Source: Siphonodentalium dalli (lineage: Eukaryota > Mollusca > Scaphopoda > Gadilida > Siphonodentaliidae). From it: a stretch of DNA of 64,000 nucleotides. Location: assembly GCA_032622095.1 (NCBI GenBank), contig CP136066.1:185542716-185606715 (forward strand). The letters run 5' to 3'. Both the position numbers and the translations under genes were made by a program. The notes beneath the pieces were generated by a model that was not told the DNA's origin, did not search any database, and saw only the letters and a list, made by a program, of their open reading frames with translations. Positions 37,160 through 46,085 of this stretch are shown here, piece by piece (position 1 is the stretch's first letter; every line of letters begins with the position of its first letter).

Positions 37160-37560
37160 AATGGTTCAACCAGATACCCAAGTTCTTCGATTTCGATTTC
37201 AATGATCTAAGATTTGCTAAAATACCATTTAACATTGAGTTATGGTCCAGAAATAAAAAACTGTATGAACTTTCGAAACAAAAATCATCCAATCCTGCCC
37301 AAATCTGAACTTGACCTGTATTTTGATGCCAACAATCCACAAAAATACAAGATTTGCAAACAAACAATTCAAAATTGAGTTATTCGAAACCAAGAAATGT
37401 GTGGGGGAAAAAAATGAATTTTCTAAGTCGAAAATGACCATAACTTGTGGAAAATTCATCCAATCCTGCCAAAATTCGAACTTGACCTGTATTTTGACCT
37501 ACCTAACTCATGTAACGAATTTGGTTCAGATTGACTGAGGTTCACTAAAGTTATCATCCG
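37160..37560. repeat. Two-unit repeat with GAACTTGACCTGTATTTTG
   Basis: TCATCCAATCCTGCCCAAATCTGAACTTGACCTG-type sequence occurs near 37285 and 37457 (about 172 bp apart). The same words recur at 53700-53960. Related words are widespread in bivalve repeat DNA. Confidence 0.6.
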
Positions 37561-38875
37561 GACAGTTAACGGACGGACATACATGTGCGGACGCACTGGC
37601 CAGAGTATACTTGTGAGGTGACCGCACATACCTATGCATACTTGTGGGATGCGATCTTTTGTTTGAGTAACTTGTGGGGTGCAACCCACAACTGACGATT
37701 TTTTAAAGAGCGTATTTTTAAAGAGCGGCCCCAAACCTCCCCCCAAGCCCACCCACCCATTTTTAAAGATGACCAGATTTGATTTCAAATGCATCCGAAT
37801 AACCTACCATGAACGGCTCTTTAATTCCAAATCTAAAAATTACAATGACAGCGATATTATCGAGAATTATCTGTCATATTTAGATGCTGATTCTGAATGC
37901 ATCGAATAGGCGCACGCCAGATTTGTCTGCCAATGAATAACCGCCTTGGGGGGAACGAATAATCGCCTGTCATGTATATTGTTTTACGCAGGAATACCCC
38001 CATAAGTATATGAAATCAGATGAAAGTCTAATAATTCCAGGCCAGGCTGTTAATGAACATTATAAAAATGTCGACATATTCCCCGTTTTGATCCATTGTA
38101 AGATTTTATTACATTTGAAGTGGTCCACGTGGTCAAAATTGTGTCGCACAACGCGTGATTTGAGCTTCATTTTAGTCTTCTGAAAAATTAAATATCACGA
38201 GGGACTCTTAATATACCGTCTATAACGATATATATACCCAATGGATTCGAAATATTTCTCATTTAATTTGGTTATAACTAGATACTCACCATTTTCGTCG
38301 TCGTTTCTCACAATTGTTTTCTTGATGACAACAAAATCGAACTGAATCATCGCAAATATCGCGAACGAATCATCGCAAATAATGCGAAGGAACTGATTCT
38401 TTGATCGCAGCTGAGCCCCAGTGATAACGGGCATTTCGTGTCTTTACATGTAATTTTATTCCATCTGCATTGCTCTACCGGTAGTCTGTGATTGTTCTAA
38501 ATTTCAGTAAATAAGTAGCCAGATGAGAGGGCATATATACTAAGTATCGGCTCAATCTGACAGAATCCTTTATGTTTCGATAAAATATGGCACGGCTTGA
38601 AATAGACATATTTAGATTGGCGAAGATTACCCTCAGTCTCTTTATGGTAACATTTCCGATAAATACGAGCTTTTTTTCCATTAACTTGAATCGAAAAGAG
38701 AGTTTTCTATGTTTCTGATAATCAAATAATTAGCTGCGATAATTCTTACAGACTATCAATACTCTTGTCCAAGAAGAGAGATTCAATTTCAACAAAAATC
38801 AACACGATACCATCGGTATTAAAACCAGCCATTGGATAACGCCCACATTACTTGCAAAATTTATGTGTTATATAT

Positions 38876-39563
38876 TGGCTGCGGACACACGTACCACAGT
38901 AGCGATGGCATAGTATGTGTGACAATTTATTATGGTGGAGTTTGGTGACAATTGGTTGTCATAATTAATATGCCATAGCAAGCCATGTCGCCCTCTGAAA
39001 ATTCGCACAACGAGTCTACCAAGCTCTACCAGCGACGGTCGATCTCTCAAGGATGTATCTACCTGAATGTCTTGTCGATGTTGATCTTTACTCAACACGC
39101 AGTGTTATATTTTGCATGCTAACACACAAGTCCACTTGATAACTTAATGAATAACCCATCTCAACAGCCATGATTGTTCTTACTAATGAAATTAATTTAA
39201 GTAGATAAACATGCATGCATTGAGATCATATAAAAAAACGTACCACAATAATGATATATATGTGAGTCAATGAGGAATTGCCACCAGGCCACGGTCAAAC
39301 ACAATTCTGGACGATCTATCGTGCAATTATATATATCGTCGTGAATACAATTTAGCAAAACGTAATGAGTAGAGATCAACATTGGGGAAAAGCAATGGTT
39401 AATTGCCAATAATTGGTCCAATCGACTCATTGTGCGGAAAATCAGCGGACGACATGGATAGCTATGGCATAGAATTATGACGGACCAATTGTCACAAAAC
39501 TCCACCATAATAAATTGTCACACCTACTATGCCATAGCTACTGTGGTGCGTGTGTCCGCGGCC
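38876..39563. mobile_element. Fold-back element with arms of about 125 bp
   Basis: GGCTGCGGACACACGTACCA at the left is answered by GGTGCGTGTGTCCGCGGCC at the right. ACAATTTATTATGGTGGAGT and its complement ACTCCACCATAATAAATTGT lie at matching distances. The spacer of about 430 bp has no recognisable gene. Confidence 0.8.
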
Positions 39564-39807
39564 ATTATGTGCACCAACTAAAACGTTACTCTTAATTCAC
39601 TTCACTAGAAGCGTCTCTGCTGAGCAATAGAAAATTACACAGCTATCAATCAGATAATTATTACCAGATATGTTTTCCAATCAGCGACTGTACCGGTCGA
39701 TTGCTGCATTGCACACACATTCTTTTCTCATCCTAATGTTTATATTCCTGCATACATGTACATCTCCTGTTCAATTTCCTACATTCAAACAACTTTTTTG
39801 TTGTTAA

Positions 39808-40183
39808 AGACATATTATGGACTTGTTCTGGTGCGTGAAACTGATAGGTTAGTACTGAGGCGCTAGCCAACTGCGGGAACGTATCATTCTACTAACATCG
39901 TCGAAAATCTCAAATAAATCGACCATACAACTCCAAAGATATCATCGTCTGAACTACGCATAATTGTAAATATTTACATCTCGATTCGGGACGCAACAAT
40001 CGGCGATAAACTAACGCAAAAGATTTCGCCATCGATAGTCATTGCATTTAATTAATATAAAAGAATAACGGTTTGTGTGCTGGAAATTTGGATTAATATT
40101 CGTAAAAATAACTACAATGAGCAAGATTATTCTCCATTTCTATTTGATCACACCACCGGAGTGTTTCACATCACTTTAAATCA
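39808..40183 (-). repeat. Dispersed repeat, inverted partner of 25806-26165
   Basis: See 25806. The matching blocks are collinear on the opposite strand and diverged. No coding content. Confidence 0.8.
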
Positions 40184-40937
40184 TAATGTATTTTCATGAT
40201 TATAACACTTATTTTTTCCCCGTGATAATCGTCATATTTTTCACAATGAAAGGTGAAAAGAATGTATGTCTGGTGTACTATAGCGTACAGGCAAGCGCTG
40301 TAAAAAAAATAATTAAACAATGTTTGCAGACGCATTGTCTCCTTTTATAGTAACCACATAAGCTCTTCCACTCATGGATATATATGTGGAAATATCCATT
40401 GATTATTTTGTTTGTGTTTCTTTTTCTTTAACCGTTGAATACGATCACTTTGATCTTGACGACCGTATATGTGGCTGGTTTATAGCCTTCCCCGCGTCTG
40501 TGTCGCACCGAGTGTCATCTTCTTTCAACAAATTTCTCACCAATAAATTGTATCGGTAAGTTAAAAAGTAATACAGTTGTGGCTGTTCTAGGTAATATAT
40601 CTCCTTTATTTCAGCAACATTTAACCTGTACTGTGACCTAGTGACCCTTCAGATATGTTACATCGTCCACTATTATGCGCAGTCAGTGCCGAATTCTAGG
40701 AAGAGGAATAAATGCGGGTAACGTATGCAATTTCATTTCATTGCACGCTCGACAATGAATTGTCGAAGAAATTGTCCCGTATTTTCACTTTCTTGCGCGA
40801 CCGATTCACGTACACGTGTCAACGCGCGGTGGAAATAGTTTAACATACTCAGGAATTGGTTGCGTCATCCCTGCTGTTATTGGGATATCATGATACAGCT
40901 TTTTATGTTTTGTAGTTCGATATAACTACGAGAAATA
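40184..40937. other. Unassigned sequence
   Basis: A good donor-like GTAAGT sits at 40556 with an acceptor-like TTTATAG at 40485. The 70-bp interval is open in two frames, but its phases fit none of the other exon candidates, so it is not called. Confidence 0.35.
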
Positions 40938-41152
40938 CAGTAATGCCCTAATTAATCGACTCCTTAACCACAGCAGAATTATGGGTAACTTTTCAGGATT
41001 TAGTCGGAAATATGGCTTGTTGCCATTCATCGGAAAGCTCTCGGGGAGAGCTTTCCGATGAATGGCAACAAGCCATTTTTCCGACTAAATCCTCGGGCAG
41101 AGCTTTCCGATGAATGGTGTGGTTAAGGAGTCGATTAGTTTGGGCATTACTG
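40938..41152. mobile_element. Palindromic MITE, CAGTAATG family, copy 2, rearranged
   Basis: It is flanked by TA at 40936-40937 and 41153-41154. The right arm jumps from CCGACTAAATCC back to a second GAGCTTTCCGATGAATGG before the terminal GGTTAAGGAGTCGATTA. This looks like template switching between the complementary arms. Confidence 0.85.
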
Positions 41153-41317
41153 TAGATATAGTAATATATGAACCTATAGTTCAATGGTCGTATATAGGCA
41201 ACTAAATAAGGCTGAGTACTTATCAATAGATCGACTGTTGTATTAGTTGCACCAATTGGGGGTAATTATGAGAAACGTTATTGCTACAAATTGTGAATTT
41301 CTTTGGAAACGATTATA

Positions 41318-41440
41318 GTTGACAGTGGTTAGCATTATTTTGTTGCAATTAACCGCGTACTTTGAAGAAATGTTGTCGTTGTTGGATCTCGGTGGTATGG
41401 GGACCGTCTAATCGGATTGAGTACCTTCAAAGAAAAACAA
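41318..41440. repeat. End fragment of the 54384-55311 fold-back family
   Basis: TTGACAGTGGTTAGCATTAT, then GTTGTCGTTGTTGGAT and ATCGGATTGAGTACC, match the right arm of the full element in order. Confidence 0.7.
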
Positions 41441-41639
41441 AAACTAGTGTTCTGTATCCACTCAAAAACACTAGATATCCTACATGTATCTATTTATCTG
41501 TTTGCTCATTTTAATACTTTTACCTACATAAAACCTGGTTAATAAACGGTAGGCTTATTTCGTCAACGCATATTTAGATTAACCAATGCAAAGTTAAAAC
41601 CAATCATTTGGAACAGTAACAAAAGCTATTCAATTACGA

Positions 41640-42165
41640 AATTAATGTAGGGGTGCGTGTGTGCGTGTGTTATTGGAGGATACCGCACTGTCGTCGATGG
41701 GGCACATTGTGTGAACAGCGAAGCCTGCAAATAGCGTGTCTGACATTTGCAGAATGAGGTCCCCAGAGGGTGAATTTAGTGACGCTACCCCGCATAGCGG
41801 GCTAGCGTCACTAAATTCACCCCCTGTGGACCTAATTCTGCTTAGGCCCTCAACTGCTATGGTAGATCTAGGATCAGATAGACGTTCCCCAGTTGAGGTT
41901 GGTGATGTTCACCCATTGGGCACCTCGATTATGGATTTAATCTTCTGCAAATTAGGGGATATAGAAACTTCACAGAAGGGAAAACATAACTAAAAACAAT
42001 GTTAATTTGATACCATAGATACTTCCCAGAAGATGAGGCCTAAGCAGAATGAGGTCACCAGAGGGGGAAATTGGTGATCACTAAATTCACCCTCTGGGGA
42101 CCTCATTCTGCAAATGACAGACACGCTATTTTCAGGCTTGGAACCGCGAAGCGGTGCTCATTAAA
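41640..42165. mobile_element. Nested fold-back element whose terminus seeds the 52-bp minisatellite
   Basis: Outer arms: AAGCCTGCAAATAGCGTGTC near 41722 is answered by GACACGCTATTTTCAGGCTT near 42120. Inner arms: GCAGAATGAGGTCCCCAGAG with its complements form two further hairpins (41741-41855 and 42035-42115). The left outer end also contains one inverted, diverged copy of the 52-bp minisatellite unit (TGTGTTATTGGAGGATACCG), while the right end runs directly into the array. Confidence 0.8.
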
Positions 42166-43475
42166 TGTGCCCCCAACGACAACAGCGCCGCATCCCACAA
42201 TAACACACACACCCACTACATTAATTAACGACCAGAGCGCGCATCCCACAATAACACACACACCCACTACATTAATTAACGACCAGAGCGCGCATCCCAC
42301 AATAACACACACACCCACTACATTCATTAACGACCACAGCGCCGCATCCCACATTAACACACACACCCACTACATCAATTCACGACCACAGCGCCGCATC
42401 CCACAATAACACACACACCCACTACAGTAATTAACGACCACAGCGCCGCATCCCACAATAACACACACACCCACTACATTGATAAACGACCACAGCGCCG
42501 CATCCCACAATAACACACACCCACTACATTCATTAACGACCACAGCGCCGCATCCAACAATAACACACCCACTACATTCATTAACGACCACAGCGCCGCA
42601 TCCCACAATAACACACACACCCACTACATTCATTAACGACCACAGCGCCGCATCCCACAATAACACACCCACCCACTACATTCATTAACTACCACAGCGC
42701 CGCATCCCACAATAACACACACACCCACTACATTCATTAACGACCACAGCGCCGCATCCCACAATAACACACACACCCACTACATTCAATAACGACCACA
42801 GCGCCGCATCCCACAATAACACACACACCCACTACATTCATTAACGACCACAGCGCCGCATCCCACAATAACACACACACCCACTACATTCATTAACGAC
42901 CACAGCGCCGCATCCCACAATAACACATACCCCCACTACATTCATTAACGACCACAGCGCCGCATCCCACAATAACACACACACCACTACATTCATTAAC
43001 GACCACAGCGCCGCATCCCACAATACCACACACACCACTACATTCATTAACGACCACAGCGCCGCATCCCACAATAACACACACCCACTACATTCATTAA
43101 CGACCACAGCGCCGCATCCCACAATAACACACACACCCACTACATTCATTAACGACCACAGCGCCGCATCCCACAATAACACACACACCCACAACATTCA
43201 TTAACGACCACAGCGCCGCATCCCACAATAACACACACACCCACTGCATTCATTAACGACCACAGCGCCGCATCCCACAATAACACACACACCCACTACA
43301 TTCATTAACGACCACAGCTCCGCATCCCACAATAACACACACACCCACTACATTAATTAAAAACCACAGCGCCGCATCCCACAATAACACACACACCCAC
43401 TACATTCATTAACGACCACAGCGCCGCATCCCACAATAACACACACACCCACTACATTCATTAACGACCACAGCT
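42166..43475. repeat. 52-bp minisatellite, about 25 copies
   Basis: The consensus unit runs CGACCACAGCGCCGCATCCC, then ACAATAACACACACACCCAC, then TACATTCATTAA. Variation between units is low, mostly in the number of CA dinucleotides, which implies recent expansion or homogenisation. Long frames on both strands are artefacts of the repeat. A single stray unit lies at 50963-51012. Confidence 0.95.
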
Positions 43476-43574
43476 TCAACAGCCTAAAATATCTTCGGTC
43501 TGTCTCAATAGAACCATACAAATATGGATATCATTGGAACCGGCTCCTTGACCACATTGTGATAGTTACAGTTA

Positions 43575-43806
43575 TGCCCTGTGCCAATGCATTCTCTTAT
43601 ATATGCGAGTCGACCATAGGTCGCCTCGCATATATAAGAGTATGCATTGACCTAAAATAAATCTTTTTTTAACACTTTTTACCATTTTTTCTTACATTCT
43701 TTAACAATTTTATGATTTTTAATGTGTTAAGCCAATGCATTCTCTTATATATGCGAGGCGACCTATGGTCGACTCGCATATATAAGAGAATGCATTGGCA
43801 CAGGGC
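43575..43806. mobile_element. Palindrome of palindromes (GCCCTGTGCCAATGCATTC ends)
   Basis: Each half is itself a perfect hairpin (CATTCTCTTATATATGCGAG against CTCGCATATATAAGAG), and the two halves are mutually inverted, sharing GCCCTGTGCC / GGCACAGGGC outer ends. One isolated hairpin of this family lies at 50373-50449, and decayed pieces lie at 9565-9690. Confidence 0.85.
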
Positions 43807-43828
43807 CGTTCTGTTGGGTAAAGGGTTA

Positions 43829-44288
43829 ACATTTCCTCAATAAATATACTAATAGTATAGTATAATGTTATTATGAATGCGATATTATCCACAAAACACA
43901 CGTACTTTTTAACCCTTTCAGTGCTAAGTCCGATTTTTGTATCAACCCATATTTCCTTGATCATTTTTCAAAGTTATTGATTATAATAATGTGATACATT
44001 GATGGAAAGTTCTCTTAGAGCTCTTTCCATCAATGTATCACATTATTATAATCAATAAATTTGAAAAATCATCAAGGAAATATGGGTTGATACAAAAATC
44101 GGACTTGGCACTGAAAGGGTTAACTTAAAGAAAAACAAAAAGCTCTTCATTGATTGGTTTATGTTAATGGCATGGATGGCCTTTGTTATAGGTTATAATT
44201 TGGAAATTAGTTACAAAATTATGAAAATTCCTCAAGAATATACTAATAGTACAGTATAATGATAGTATGAATATGATATTACACTTTG
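43829..44288. repeat. Direct repeat of about 55 bp flanking the piggyBac-type MITE
   Basis: CCTCAATAAATATACTAATAGTA..TATTATGAATGCGATATTA (43829-43885) recurs as CCTCAAGAATATACTAATAGTA..TAGTATGAATATGATATTA (44233-44288). It is too long and too diverged to be a target duplication of the MITE between them. Confidence 0.6.
43913..44119. mobile_element. piggyBac-type palindromic MITE, copy 3, full length
   Basis: It is 207 bp, almost perfectly palindromic, with CCCTTTCAGTG and CACTGAAAGGG ends between TTAA at 43909-43912 and 44120-44123. This is the best reference copy for the family in the window. Confidence 0.9.
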
Positions 44289-44862
44289 TGTGAGCCGAGC
44301 GTTTGTTTATATACATCACGTAAATAGTGAGCGATAAGCAAAATACTCAACACCGTGGCTATAGTTTCCTGAGAGTGATTCACTGTGACCCATGATATCG
44401 TTGGTCATTGGTGTAAACAAAGTCGACTTTCAAATCGCGGACAAACATCCAATTTTGTGCTAATAATGATGAAAGTTGTGTTCAGGAAATCAGCACTAAT
44501 CTAAAACGGACATAGGCAAGAAGAAATGTGTTCTATTTAAACGAGGTCAGGATGTTTCATAATTCCAAAATTTGAACTGTTAATTTTGATTTCCCAATTT
44601 CGGGGGATATTTTTTCTAACGGTTTTTTACACTTCTCGCCCAAAAAATGACGTCACGTCAGTGGAATCGTTGAAATGCGCCCAAAGCTGTCGAAATACTC
44701 CCAGATAAATTACTATACGCCGCGAGGATAAACACATGGCTGTGATTACCATCGAGCAGCGGTGTTCCCGTTGACCAGTGAAGCATATATAAGCTGCCGA
44801 TCAACTCTACGTTATTGAATACGCTGAACAATCAGACCACTCACAGTACTCCAGTGAAAAGT

Positions 44863-46032
44863 ATGTCACAATCACTATCTACAACTGCTGGTGCTCTGGC
44901 AGACGCACATAGTATTGTATACGACAACCACAACAGCAGTGCCGCACATAGTTTGCCCCAACTTGATGGTTCGCCCCCACCAAAGGACGACCCGTTAATG
45001 CTTTCAATTCTGAGGGACATTCAGTCGCGAATGAACAAATTAGACATAATGGAACAAAAGCTTGAAAAACTGGACAAAATTGACATCATAGATCAGAGAG
45101 TGAGCGATATGGAAGATAGAGTAGACAAATTAGACAAACTGAATATAAAAGAGCGCATAGTAGAAACCGAAAATAAAATACGTGTGAAAGAAGTACAAGA
45201 AGTAACAATGAAAGCTCAAGTTGACCAATTGAAGCATAGTGTACAGTACATGTCTGATCAATATGACGAGGTTCTAAAGTCTGTGAATGATTTGAAGTCA
45301 GATATACAAGACATACGATATCTCGATCCATTGTGTACTGATTCTGAATCCCAGAGGCGCATCGAACAACTCGAGTGTGATAATAAAGAGCTGCACGAAC
45401 TTCTTTTGGACCTACAGTGGAGAAACATGCGGGATAATCTCAAATTTACTGGGATCAGAGAGGATCCATCCCAATCAACGGAAAAAGTGCTTCGAAATTT
45501 TTTCGCAGAGAGACTCCACATCAACCCAGATGTCATTGGATTTGAACGTGTACACCGCATCGGCCAGTTTACGCACGGTCGCAACAGATCCATCATTGCC
45601 AAGTTTAGCTTCTACAAAGACCGTGATTTCATTTATAGTTGTAGTGGCAGGTTAAAAGGAAGTCACATATATATCCACGAGCAGTTCCCTGAGGAAATCG
45701 AAGCAAGAAGAAAAAAACTCTATCCTTATGCTAACAAAGCCAGGAAAATGAACCACCGAGTGAAGCTTGTCAAAGACAGGCTGTATATTGACAACAAACT
45801 ATTTACAACCAGAGACTTTGAGATTGCCGATACGCCACCCAGTTCACCAGGTCAGCAGCGAAGATCGCAAACACAAGGTGCGCCCGGTTTGGCACCAAAT
45901 GCCGATGTGCGATCAAGAAGTCAACAGCAGGATGACGATCCGCTCAACCTCAGCATGCGCGATTCCGTGACACCTCCATTCAAGCAACCTGGAAAGAGAC
46001 CGCGAACGTCTTCGACCCCGAACAATACATAG
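44863..46032 (+). CDS. Retrotransposon ORF1 protein (coiled coil plus L1-type RNA-binding domain)
   Basis: ORF1 proteins bind the element RNA as multimers and act as chaperones in the retrotransposition particle. The first in-frame ATG is at 44863 (A at -3), giving 389 residues; the frame is open back to 44782 without another ATG. Residues about 45-170 are rich in heptad-spaced Leu/Ile/Met with K, E and D, a long coiled coil. From W186 (WRNMRDNLKFTGIRED) to about residue 300 there is an RRM-like/L1 transposase_22-type region with VHRIGQ and the SIIAKFSFYKDRDFIYS strand. The tail is Ser/Pro/Arg-rich. The frame ends in TAG at 46030-46032, and ORF2 continues in the same frame. Apparently intact. 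Confidence 0.85.
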   Translation: MSQSLSTTAGALADAHSIVYDNHNSSAAHSLPQLDGSPPPKDDPLMLSILRDIQSRMNKLDIMEQKLEKLDKIDIIDQRVSDMEDRVDKLDKLNIKERIVETENKIRVKEVQEVTMKAQVDQLKHSVQYMSDQYDEVLKSVNDLKSDIQDIRYLDPLCTDSESQRRIEQLECDNKELHELLLDLQWRNMRDNLKFTGIREDPSQSTEKVLRNFFAERLHINPDVIGFERVHRIGQFTHGRNRSIIAKFSFYKDRDFIYSCSGRLKGSHIYIHEQFPEEIEARRKKLYPYANKARKMNHRVKLVKDRLYIDNKLFTTRDFEIADTPPSSPGQQRRSQTQGAPGLAPNADVRSRSQQQDDDPLNLSMRDSVTPPFKQPGKRPRTSSTPNNT

Positions 46033-46085
46033 GGACTCGGCGGTGAACCCCCAGTTGAAATCCATGTAGATATCAACCCATCACC
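46030..46085 (+). promoter_or_regulatory. Possible UAG readthrough site between ORF1 and ORF2
   Basis: The single TAG (46030-46032) is followed by G and by 31 open codons in the same frame leading into the endonuclease. A nested stem can be drawn nine bases downstream: GGTGA (46042-46046) with TCACC (46081-46085), enclosing GTTGA (46054-46058) with TCAAC (46073-46077). UAG-G plus a downstream structure is the arrangement of known viral readthrough sites such as gammaretroviral gag-pol. Function here is inferred. Confidence 0.45.

Larger units (their letters stand above)
35467..38423. mobile_element. 3-kb TIR element (CACTGGGGCTCAGCTGCG ends)
   Basis: CACTGGGGCTCAGCTGCGAT at the left and the complement ATCGCAGCTGAGCCCCAGTG at the right form TIRs of at least 34 bp. 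ATAAC flanks both ends (35462-35466, 38424-38428), a candidate 5-bp target duplication. Subterminal regions repeat GCGATGATTCGTT / GAACGAATCATCGC words. A 5-bp duplication and CAC-type ends would fit Transib, but no transposase domain was recognised. The interior holds smaller palindromes and a GAACTTGACC repeat. Confidence 0.7.

Noticed and set aside
40486-40555. 70-bp exon with GTAAGT donor
   Set aside because: Phases in its two open frames fit neither exon B nor exon C, and the acceptor tract is weak; probably cryptic.
42071-43197. Open frames of 60-118 codons rich in HPTITHTPTT or VCVIVGCGAVV repeats
   Set aside because: They follow the 52-bp repeat on both strands and break whenever the CA count changes; no start, splice or domain evidence.
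42166-43475. Regularly spaced repeats resembling a CRISPR array
   Set aside because: The 52-bp units are contiguous with no unique spacers, there are no cas genes, and the DNA is eukaryotic; it is a minisatellite.
45086-45602. Minus-strand frames opposite ORF1
   Set aside because: They are antisense shadows of the retrotransposon coding sequence without their own features.
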